Origin: Neurospora intermedia
Taxonomy: Eukaryota > Ascomycota > Sordariomycetes > Sordariales > Sordariaceae
Length of the DNA stretch: 64,000 nucleotides
Direction of reading: 5' to 3'
Assembly: GCA_037102815.1 (NCBI GenBank)
Contig: BTPP01000002.1
Span: forward strand, 4,898,001-4,962,000
Shown here: positions 25,381-34,823 of the stretch, piece by piece
Layout: the number at the start of each line of letters is the position of its first letter
Position numbering within the stretch: position 1 is the stretch's first letter
Made by a program: the position numbers and the translations under genes
Notes under the pieces: model-generated
Database searches by the model: none
What the model saw: only the letters and a program-made list of their open reading frames with translations
Told to the model about the DNA's origin: nothing

Positions 25381-26683
25381 ATGGCATCTCGACTCATCCG
25401 CTTTCCATGGCCCATGAATGTTGGGACCGATATCTGCCAGGTATCGCGGATCCAGACCATCTTGTCTTGCCCTACTGGCCGCGGTCGACACTTTGTTCGC
25501 AGGATCCTGTGTGAGGAAGAGTTGAGGCGGCCTAGCTCCAAACTCAAGTCATACTTGCGTGCTGTGCTAAAGTTTGCAAAGGAGCATGACACGCTTAAGC
25601 AGCAGGGCAAGGAGACCGAGGGGTTTGGTCATGGTCATGAACGTCTAGAACAGAAGTGGAAGGGTCATGGTGTGGATTTGGGAGAGGTAGCTGCTTTTAT
25701 GGCTGGGAGGTAAGTTATCTAGGTTTTTGTTTGTTCCTCTGGAGGTTTTCGTTCTCTGTCTCAGAAACAGACTAGTAGGGGTAGCTAACACTGTTGACCA
25801 TTTGGCCTATAGGTTCGCAGCAAAAGAAGCAGCTATCAAAGCCCATCCGCATCGTCACTTGACCTTTCACGACATCATCGTCGCCAAGGCAGCGGAACTG
25901 GACCAGATTGAGAGGGAACTAGCCGCCTCGTCTTCTTCTTCCAAAACCTTCACCGGCTCAACAACCGGGCCCACCACCAAAGTAGATCCCAAGAACATCA
26001 TGCCTGAGGACCGACTCTTTGACCAACAGCTCGACACCAACACCAACAACAACAAGCATCACTACCACGTCTTTGAAGGTTCCGCCCGTGGCCCAACCAC
26101 CCCCGTGGACACCCAAGACATCATGCCTGAGGATCGAGTCTTTGATTATCAGCTAGAAACCGACAAACCCAACGGGTCTCTTCTTCGTCGTCGAAGTCAA
26201 AGCTTCACCGGTTCCCAAACGGGTCCCACCACGCCAGTCGACACCAAGGACATCATGCCCGAGGACACGGTATTTGATTACCACTTGGAAACAGACAAGA
26301 GAAGACCACCGTTTGAAGGGTCTACGACCGGTCCGATTACCCCTGTGGATACAAAAGATGTCATGCCTGAGGATCGAATGTTTGAGTATCGGCTTGAGAC
26401 GGATAAGCCTGATATGACGACAGACGAGAGCGATGGCGCGCTGGTGGGGGGGAGGACAACAACAACAACAACTCCTGGTAGAGCGACGTTGGGAAGTGGA
26501 CCGCCTGTGGCTATTATCAGGGGAGTGGCTAAGGTTAAGGGAGATACTGATGAAGACCACCATCATCATCAGGTGGCGCTGCTTAGTATCAGCCATGATG
26601 GCGATTATGCTACTGCTACGTGTGTGGGGTTTGATGCGGGGAGTATGGTGAAGGGAGGGTTGGGGTGGATGGTTTCGAGGTGA
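25381..26683 (+). CDS. Holo-ACP synthase-type phosphopantetheinyl transferase with internal tandem repeats
   Basis: Predicted to transfer 4'-phosphopantetheine from coenzyme A to an acyl-carrier protein, probably the mitochondrial one (yeast Ppt2 role). Exons 25381-25709 and 25813-26683 join in phase 2 across a 103-nt intron (GTAAGT, CTAAC, ATAG), giving 399 residues. Family landmarks are present: NVGTDICQVSRI at residues 13-24 (metal-binding Asp), RRILCEEEL, RFAAKEAAIKA at about 110-120 (metal and catalytic region) and a C-terminal LLSISHDGDYATA at about 366-378. Bacterial AcpS is about 125 residues, so this protein is roughly three times longer. The excess lies mainly between the KEA helix and the C-terminal strand: four tandem units (residues about 156-306), then a T/G/H-rich linker. 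The ATG lies in CACCATGG, an excellent start context. Confidence 0.85.
25949..26405 (+). repeat. Four coding tandem repeats inside the ACP-synthase gene
   Basis: Four copies start with Phe codons at 25949, 26072, 26204 and 26312. Each carries FxGSxxGPxTxVD followed by (N/D)(I/V)MPEDxxFxxxL(E/D)T. Spacing varies from 36 to 44 residues through H/N- or R-rich linkers. The cores are highly conserved in protein, while many third codon positions differ, suggesting selection on the protein rather than recent slippage. Confidence 0.9.
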
Positions 26684-26974
26684 GGTGAGCTGAGTGACGA
26701 CGGTCAGAAGAAGAACTATGCTGTGTCCGATCATATCACTCCCGTCAAAGGAATTGGTTGGGAGAAATGGAAGGTGGGTGGGTTGTATTACTTTTATATA
26801 TATCAGGTTGGTGGCATACAAAAAAAGTTAAAGAGCTTGTTCCATCGTCATTGACACTGTCGTGAGTGAAAATTCTAGTCTGTAGAGAGATGTAGCCTGC
26901 ATGTGCGGCACCAAGTGGAGAGAGAGGGTATGTGATACTTGTGGATTACAACGGCGTCACATTTACCATCGGTG

Positions 26975-27047
26975 GCTCGAATAGTGTAGTGGTTATCACG
27001 TTTGCCTCACACGCAAAAGGTCCCAGGTTCGAAACCTGGTTCGAGCA
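26975..27047 (+). tRNA. tRNA-Val (anticodon CAC)
   Basis: Complete 73-nt cloverleaf. Acceptor GCTCGAA pairs perfectly with TTCGAGC; the discriminator is A. D stem GTG/CAC, anticodon stem TTTGC/GCAAA with loop CTCACAC (anticodon CAC), T stem CCAGG/CCTGG with TTCGAAA loop. No intron. A T5 run follows within 5 nt. It lies between two convergent protein genes. Confidence 0.95.
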
Positions 27048-27051
27048 TCGC

Positions 27052-27056
27052 TTTTT
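27052..27056 (+). terminator. Pol III terminator of tRNA-Val
   Basis: Five T residues begin 5 nt after the tRNA 3' end. Confidence 0.75.
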
Positions 27057-27529
27057 GTCCTCTTGATGAGGACATTCGTCGGTTTTGGTGTCTTCCTTTT
27101 TAGGGGGTCTTTTTTGTTCGTTTCGCTTCAGCATTATGTCTATCTACTGGGAGTTGTGTCGAATGGAAGAATCCAGACATAGATAACCAGATACAGATTG
27201 CTTACATGAAGCCAGGTCCTTCATAACGTTCAATATGTGATTACGACGACTTAGCAAGTTCTCAAAGTGCCTGAAGTGTTAGTGGGCAACCGTGATAGTA
27301 GAGAATCAGTGAGAACCTGGATTGATTGAGGATTGGACACGTGCACTCAGTGCCAGACTGGCTGACAATTTCAATATGCTCTAGAACTACCGACTGGATT
27401 GCTTTTTGTTCAAATCAGTGGGTATCTTGGTGACTTGTCCATAAGCCTTCTTTCTGGTGTCGCTTCTTCAGCCGACCCGCTATCTTGAGTTTCACCATGT
27501 TGAACCAGTTCGTTCTGGCAGAGCACACA
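27057..27529. other. Intergenic stretch, no gene seen
   Basis: Sequence between tRNA-Val and the 3' end of the minus-strand cyclin gene. It probably contains the cyclin 3' UTR. No coding evidence. Confidence 0.5.
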
Positions 27530-28679
27530 TCAGGAAGCACTTCCCTCAATCTCTGCCATCTTTTCATCCATCCTCCTCGCCATTTCCGCCTCCATATCAA
27601 CCGGCTCTTCAGATCCAACACCAGTGTTCCCACCATCATCACCACCATTGCCAAGACTTATACCCCTCTTCCTTAGTTCACCCTCTATGTCCCTCCTCGT
27701 AACCATACCGCCTCTTTTGCTACTACCACTTTCTGTCCCCGCCTTCATCCTCTCCACATCCTCTCTCATCTTCCTCCCCCAGCCATCCACGCTCCTCATG
27801 CCCACCACCAAGAACCCCAGCTCCTCCCGATCCACATCAAATACCTCCCACCACTCGCACTCGGGCATTTTGGCGCCCACGTCCTTAGCTGCGTTGTAAA
27901 TAGCCGCCACAGCCAGCGCGTTCGGCTGGCTGGTCAAATACAGCATCTGCGGCGACAGGAGCGCCGTGTTCAGGTACGCGAGCGTCCGTTTCGATATCGT
28001 GGACTTGGCGGTGTTGAGGAAGTCGAGAGCTTGGAGGTATGTGATTGCCAGGGGATGCGGGAGAGAGACGTGCGTGTCGAACGAGAGCGCGTAAAGGATG
28101 CGGGATTCGCAGCGGAGAAGACGTGTGTGGAAGGAATTGTAGACGTGTTCGGGGAGGTAGTAGTCGTTTGGGATGTTGGTTGCTGGTGGTGGTGGTGGTG
28201 GTGCTTGTGGTTGCGAGTCGTCGGCGGACGCGGGCGCGGATGATGAGTGGAAGAAGGTTGAGGAGGGAGAGAGGAGGTAGTTGTATACGAGAGCGAGGTC
28301 GCGCGGGGAGCGAGGGTATGGGGATAGTTTGGCAATCAAGTAAACGGAGGCGGCTGAGATGTCCTGGGAGGAGGGAAGATGTATTAGTGGTTGGTTCCTG
28401 GTGAGGCGACTTTGGGGGAAGGAGAGGAGATGGGAGAGGAAGGGAAGGGCTTACGCTGAATTCATGGGACATCATGGGCTCCACTAGCCAGTATCGCGCG
28501 AGGAGAACATTCGCCTGGGCTGTAACGGATTGTGGGAGCTGGAGGAGCAGACCGGCTGCTTGGGTGAGGCATTGGGTTGAGAAGAAGATGGCGTCTTGCA
28601 GCTCTGTGGGAAGCGCGCTGAAGGAACGCCGTTGATAGAGCTGTTCTGGCGTCGCCAGGGGATTTACCATGTGCGACAT
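27530..28679 (-). CDS. Cyclin, L-type-like (ania-6a family)
   Basis: Predicted cyclin, probably partnering a CDK that acts on transcription or splicing in the nucleus. Two exons on the minus strand, 28679-28455 and 28363-27530, with a 91-nt phase-0 intron (GTAAGC donor, CCCAG acceptor), give 352 residues. The N terminus reads VNPLATPEQL, then LPTELQDAI, then a first cyclin box with LLLQLPQSVTAQANVLLARYWLVEPM and SAASVYLIAKLSPYPRSPRDL. This order and the NPLATP start resemble fungal L-type cyclins. Between the helices a proline-rich, low-complexity insert (six consecutive prolines, S/A/D-rich, about residues 105-140) interrupts the fold. The second half has YALSFDTHVSLPHPLAITYLQAL and LAVAAIYNAAKDVG, then a charged C terminus. 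The subfamily is inferred from memory of motifs; cyclin identity is firm. Confidence 0.88.
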
Positions 28680-29968
28680 GATTGCTTTGTCGGCTGAAGA
28701 TCGTCTTGAATTTGATTGAACGTAGTGGGTTTTGTTTTTGTCAAAGATTGAGTAACTGGCGCAAGATGAAGCTGGAGATATCGCGAGCTGCATTGAACAA
28801 TGAATTGATGGCTGTCTTGACTCGGCAGGCTGCGCTCACGATGCACTGTCTAGGGTTGGGGTTATATGAGCATCACTTACACGATCAACCGAGTCGCGTG
28901 GAGTCATGTTTTACACGTTGGGTTCTTTGCCCGCCAGCAACGATACAAATCGTCGTACATCTAATGAACATGAAGTACGGTGCTTTCGTACACGTAAAGC
29001 GCTCTTTGAACGATCTATCATACTATATTATTGTAAAGGTATACCTAGACTGCTTGACGGATGAAATGCCCTTTCATCGAAGTACCTCAAAAGTACCTGC
29101 GCTGGGAGTACGGAGCTGTCACTAACAGCACTAACAGACAGAGGACCCCACATCTACACACGCAGGCAAGCGCTAGCAGGGTGCTGGGCCGGATCGAGGA
29201 CGCCGCGCTAATTGAATCACGGGGTGACGTGAAGTCGAGGTGGGGTTTCCGCCTTAACACGCGTGCTTATCAAATGTTTAGGGCACAGAAGGCGCGTTTG
29301 TCCCTCTGTTTTCACCCCTGCGAGTAACTCGGATTCTCAACTCGAAGCAGCGCACATCCCCGCAATTCCACCCGTCGAAACCGAAACCCGCCCGGCCAAT
29401 TCCTGTGGGTTCGGTCTGTTGTCTTTCTTCTGGTCCACTCAACCAAGTAACTTTCCTGAGACATCTACGACATTCGACATATGGCTGGAACGCGGTTTTT
29501 TCCCATTTGATCACGAGTATTCCACACAGTCCCGTCCTTTCAAGATCGTTTTGGAGTTGTCTACTTCGTTTGCCCACCCCACCATACCATCTTCGTCACA
29601 AGTACTCGCAAGGGCTAGACACTTGCCTGACACTTTCTTCGCCTGAACGTCAAATGACGCGTCGCGTGTTACTACGCGACTCCGTTCTTTCGTATCCTCC
29701 ATCATCACTGTGGCATTCCGTGCAATTGCGAATTTGACGGAGTGAATAGCCTACAAGTCGACCCTCACAGAAGTGTGCTCTCATTGTCAAGTCAACCACC
29801 GGGACAAACAGACTAACCAGAACGATTTGAAAGGTATGCCCGTTCCATTCTTGATATCAAGTCTCCCCCCCGACAACCAATAGGATCCTGCGGACGCAAT
29901 CCTGTCTCATAATCCTGCTGCAAGCTAACCTGGCCTACGTACATGCAGACTTTCGCCACCGGGAAACC
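28680..29968. other. Divergent promoter region between cyclin and GTPase genes
   Basis: The two genes are transcribed away from each other across about 1.3 kb. A plausible intron in the 5' leader of the GTPase gene runs from 29834 (GTATGC) to 29948 (CATGCAG) with GCTAAC about 25 nt before its end. This would place its transcription start left of 29830. No coding gene is supported. Confidence 0.5.
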
Positions 29969-32900
29969 ATGGCTGCGGTGAAGGGCGAACCCCGCGATGA
30001 CAGGGGCTTCAATGCACCGCCCGCACCCACACATGACGACGAGCCTAGGATTGACCTCCAGTCGCTCCAAGAACTCGTTAACGACAGCGAAAAGCGGTCG
30101 GTACATGTCCTCGAGAGGGCTGTCCGTGTCGGCGTCAAGGCTCTCGAGGGCCTCAAAGGTCCCCTCGAAGCCGCCAAAAATCTTGAGGACACCTCAGCCG
30201 CCCAGTGGCTCAAGTTGATCAATGATGTTCAATCTCGCGCTAAACCGACCCGCACTATTGTTGGAGTCGTAGGCAACACAGGAGCCGGAAAGTCGAGTGT
30301 CATCAGTGCCGTCCTTGATGAGGAGCGTCTCCTGGCAACAAACTGCATGAGAGCTTGCACAGCATCGCCCACAGAGATCTCTTATAACGACTCAAAGGAC
30401 CCTAATGAACTCTACCGTGCCGAAGTCGAGTTCATCACATCGGCCGAGTGGCTAAAAGAGTTGCAAGAGCTCTACAGCGATCTCCTTGATGGAAGTGGTG
30501 AGGTTTCGCGCGAGAGTTCCAACGAAGATAGCGAGGCCGGTATCGCCTATGCCAAGATCAAAGCTGTCTACCCCCGCCTCGTCAAGGACACCATGCCGAA
30601 GCATAACCCTGTGGAGCTTGTAAACCAGCCATCAGTTCGCAATGTGTTGGGCACGACAAGGAAGCTTCAAGCCACCACAGCTGGCGGTCTCTACCGCCAA
30701 CTGCAGTCCTATGTCGACAGTAAGGAGAAGAACACAGACAAGTCGATTGAGTACTGGCCTCTGATCAAGGTTGTTCGCATATACACCAAGGCCTCCGTCC
30801 TATCCACAGGAGTGTGCCTCGTCGATCTTCCCGGTGTCCAGGATTCGAACGCCGCAAGAGCCGCCGTTGCTGCAAACTACATGAAGGCATGTACCGGTCT
30901 TTGGATTGTGGCACCCATCACCCGCGCTGTGGATGATAAGACGGCAAAGTCTCTGCTTGGCGATACCTTCAAGCGCCAGCTGAAATATGATGGCGCATAT
31001 TCAGCCGTGACTTTCATTTGCTCAAAGACCGATGATATCTCGGTTACTGAGGCAGTGGAGAGTCTCAATCTTGAAGAACGTGTCTCTCAACACGAGACAC
31101 AGATTCGAAGCAAAGAAGACGAGATAAAGAAGCTCAAGAAGAAGCTCGGTGAGCTGAAAGATCAGGAAGCGGCATGTGACGAGATCCGCGACCATCTCGA
31201 CGAAGAGATGGAAAAGTGGGATGTGCTACTTGACAAACTGGACAAGGGAGAGCAGGTCTACGATCCGTCTGAAGCCCAGGCCAAGAAACGAAAGCGTCAT
31301 GGCGGAGCACGGGGAAGCCGCAAACGACGTAACAACGACCCCATTGACAATGATAGCGGTAGCAGCAGCGACAGCGGTAGCGACGGAGACAACTCGGATG
31401 CCGAAATGTCCGACTTAAGCGATAAAGAAAATTCTGACCCTAAAACCAGCGAGAAAAAACCATTGACGAAAGAGGATATCGAGAATAAGATTTCTTCTTT
31501 AAGAGAAGAAAAAAAGAAGACCCGTGCGGGTATCAGAGATCTCAAAGATCAGGCAAAGGAAACCCGGACGGCTATCAAAGAGATCGAGTCCGAAAAGAAG
31601 AATTTGGAGTCGGAGGTCAAAGCTATCTGCATCCAAGGAAGAAACGAGTATTCCCGAACGGCCATCAAGAAGGACTTTGCTATGGGAATCAAAGAGTTAG
31701 ACCAAGAAACCGCGATCGAAGAGGACGAGGAGAACTTTGACCCAGATGTCGACCTAAGGGACTATGACAAAGTTGCTGAGACCCTTCCAGTTTTCTGTGT
31801 GAGCAGTCGTGCTTTCCAGAAGCTAAGTGGGAGGCTGGTGAGGGATAAGTTTAACAGCGCTGGGTTCCGGTCACTCGAGGAAACTGAGATTCCTCAACTT
31901 CAGGCCCATGCGCAAAAACTTACAGAAAATGGTCGGGCTGCTAGCTGCAGACGCTTCCTTGCTGACCTTTCCCAGCTTCTCAACTCACTGAGCATGTGGG
32001 CGACCAATGACGGCACACGATCCAACCTGACCGACAGCGAGAAGCGAGCGGAGGAGAACCACTTACGCAAGCGCATCGACCAAATGGAGCAGGTAAGTCA
32101 CTGGCCCATCCCCAGCCGCAGTGCTAGTCAGCTGCTAACATCTTGCAGGAACTCGATGACGTGGTAAAGGAGACCATGAACAACCTCAAAGAGGCGCTTA
32201 CGGAAAACATCTACGAAATCTTCGAGAAGTATTTGCCTGTCGCAGCAGACAGGGCCTTGCCCACCGCCACGGGCTGGGGCGCACACAGAGATGCAGGTGG
32301 GTTGCTCTGGTCAACATACAGAGCCACCTGTCGCCGGAACGGTGTGTTTTCTGGTGCTTCGGGTCCTCGAGACTTTAATGCAGAGCTCATTGAACCCATC
32401 CATACGCCATTGAGTACTACTTGGGAGCGAACCTTTCAGCGCCGTCTTCCCGGCGTCCTGACGAACTTCGCCAAGTCCACCAAGCTGTTGCTCGAGACCT
32501 TCCACAGAGAGGCAACAATCCGAACTCAACAGCGCGCAAACAATTACCACGGGATCAACATGTTGTATCAGCAACTCCAAGCTCATTGCCAGAAGATCTC
32601 TGAACTACCCGATGCGCTGAATGCCATCGTTCAAGAACAACAGCGTGATGCGAATCGTAGCTTCGCGCCAACTATTCAGACCCAGATGGAGAGGACGTAT
32701 CAGGCCTGTGCTGAGGAAAGAGGTACGTGGCTAACCGGGACGTTTGAAAAAAAAAAGAAAAAAAATCACTTATCGGGCCACTTTGCTAATCACTTTCATT
32801 TTTTTTTTTTTTTTTTTCACAGGCTCGGGATGCTTTAGGCGAATGAAGGACATAATGGAAGCGCATGTTGGAACCCAACGTATGTCGATATTCCAGGCTG

Positions 32901-33931
32901 CCACCCGCGTTGTACAGGATCAGCTTGGTGTCATGTGCAGGGAGCTCAAGAAACGGCTTCAAGATGAGGCTGACGATCTCCACGACATACTGCGAAGAGA
33001 TTATCTTTCGTCACTGGTTGGGAGTGAGGTCGCGAATCGTAAGGGGCTACCCCGGGTAGAGCGAGCATTGCGAGCAGAGATGGTGCCGTATTTACAAAAA
33101 ACCGATCCTTTGTTCGCGCCCGTCGTCAAGGGCGAGCCTGAAGAGCCTGAGAAGGTCGAAGAACCGGAGGAGCCGAAGCAGGAGAGGGCTGCTAGCGAGG
33201 GCCTTTTTGTCCCTCCGGACGCCGCGGCTAACGAAGCTGCCGATGATCATGACACGACCATGGTGGATGCATCGATTGTGGACACTTCGGTGGTTGATGC
33301 GTCAATGGTAGATGCCCCTCCGCCATCTTCGGCACCAACTGCAACCTCTACCATCAAGGCTGAGCCTGTCGAGCCGGCTCCTTTGCTGAGCAGTAACCAA
33401 GCTTCGGTTCCCGCAATCAAGAATGAACACGCCGCGCCAGTTCAACCAGCTGTTGAACCCTCTCGAGCCCCTAGCGTTGCTGCTCCTGAAGCTGTCGCTC
33501 CTACTGAAGCTGCTGCCCGGCCTGAGCCTCTTCAAGCTGGCACAGCTGCTTCTGAGGTAGTCCAGGCCGTTGGTGTTGCTCATGAGCGCGCTCGGGCTGC
33601 TACTGCTGGCCCCGACGCCGTTGGAACTGCTATTGCCGTTCCTCAACCCCTGCGAGCTGCTACTACTGGTCCCGATCCGATCTCTAACATCAAGCGGGAG
33701 CCACAGGGTGATCACAACCTGCTCGCAAGCTTCTGCAGTGAGCGCAATCCAAACTCGGACGACGAGGAAGAGTTTTCTACCGCGACAGAGGGCGAGGATG
33801 ACGAGGACGAGGATGACGAGGACGATGAAGATGAAGACGATGACAATGCTGAATCGTCATCAGATGAAGACAGCTCCCGGGCCCCAAGTGTCGAGATGGA
33901 CCTTGTGAAGCCAGAGCCAACCGATCATTGA
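29969..33931 (+). CDS. Large dynamin-like GTPase resembling nuclear GTPase SLIP-GC
   Basis: Exons 29969-32092, 32149-32722 and 32823-33931 (phases 0 and 1) give 1,268 residues. GTPase motifs: G1 GNTGAGKSS at about 102, G3 DLPGVQD at about 286 and G4 SKTDD at about 352. The arrangement and the long helical remainder resemble the dynamin-superfamily SLIP-GC (NUGGC) group, widespread in ascomycetes and poorly characterised. An insert of about 180 residues (375-560) contains two coiled-coil blocks flanking a basic cluster KKRKRHGGARGSRKRR (about 439-455), a likely nuclear localisation signal, and a D/S/N acidic run. The C-terminal ~270 residues are disordered, A/P/E-rich, with VDAS-VDTS-VDAS-VDA repeats, and end in a D/E-rich tract. 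Six psi-K-x-E motifs lie at the two ends. ATG at 29969 has ACCATGG context. Function in fungi is not established. Confidence 0.85.
32723..32822 (+). other. Intron 2 of the GTPase gene with facing A and T tracts
   Basis: A 100-nt intron (GTACGT ... TTTCACAG) containing an A10-G-A8 tract at 32747-32765 and a T19 tract at 32799-32817, separated by about 33 nt that include the likely branch point GCTAATC. The tracts can pair to form a long A-U hairpin in the pre-mRNA. Removal restores the frame ER-G-SGCFRRMKD. Confidence 0.8.
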
Positions 33932-34750
33932 GTGGCTCTGTCATTTCGTGGGTTGCTTGTGAATTGTTTATAATACGGCGTACATGATGGATGTTCTTCG
34001 GTCTAGGAGTTATTGGTGATTGGGAAAAAGATGGAATAGGTCATTAAAGACGTGATGCCACAATTGGGCGTTACTGGCGTCCTGGGATATGGCAGGAAAA
34101 GATGGCGGTCTTTTGGTGGTTCATGTTTGCGTCGAGGTGGTCATTATTCATGTATATGCAGGGTGTCGGATAAACTTCCTGAGCACAATTGTGCCATTTG
34201 TGTGTTATGGACATATTGGAATGCTGTTCGGATTCGTCATTTCCGAGACTTGTTGTTACGATATATATGAAAGTCAGCAGGAGAAGTAGGTGAACAGACT
34301 GGTTCATGATGGGACATATATGTCTCCCAGCACGCCTCACCTGCACAAAGGTTATGTACAGTATTATGGAGAAGGATGATAGATCCTGTTCAGTGTACCA
34401 CAGGTAATTGGAAGAATTACTGTTTTTAATGAACATACATCATCAATCAGTCTATGTAATGTGGTGATGGGACTTGGCGGTACGGCTTACCTCCCGTTCA
34501 AGAAAACAAATAATAAACGACGACGATACCATGAAGACTAAAGCGAGATGCCGGACCCGCTACCTTCCTTGCGACTATAAGTACCAATGGGAAGAAAGAA
34601 CACCCCTTACGAGGAATGAAAAAGACATAGGAAAAAGCAAGAATGGGAAGGGAACTTGAAAAAGAGATGGCTTTGTGAAATTTGAAAGAGATATTTGCCA
34701 AAAAAAAACCAAAGATGATGTTGTCCTGTCACCAGGAACATCGGGAATTG
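33932..34750. other. Intergenic stretch, no gene seen
   Basis: Three-prime region of the GTPase gene followed by sequence up to tRNA-Lys. An A9 run at 34700-34708 (T9 on the minus strand) is the first clear Pol III stop downstream of the tRNA. Confidence 0.5.
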
Positions 34751-34823
34751 AGCCCGACGTGGGGGTCGAACCCACAACCTTGAGATTAAGAGTCTCACGC
34801 TCTACCGATTGAGCTAGCCGGGC
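34751..34823 (-). tRNA. tRNA-Lys (anticodon CUU)
   Basis: On the minus strand a 73-nt cloverleaf folds fully. Acceptor GCCCGGC pairs with GTCGGGC (one G-U), discriminator T. D stem GCTC/GAGC with AATCGGTA loop, anticodon stem TGAGA/TCTCA with loop CTCTTAA (anticodon CTT), T stem GTGGG/CCCAC with TTCGACC loop. No intron. No T4 run lies directly downstream; the first strong T run is about 43 nt away. Confidence 0.95.
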
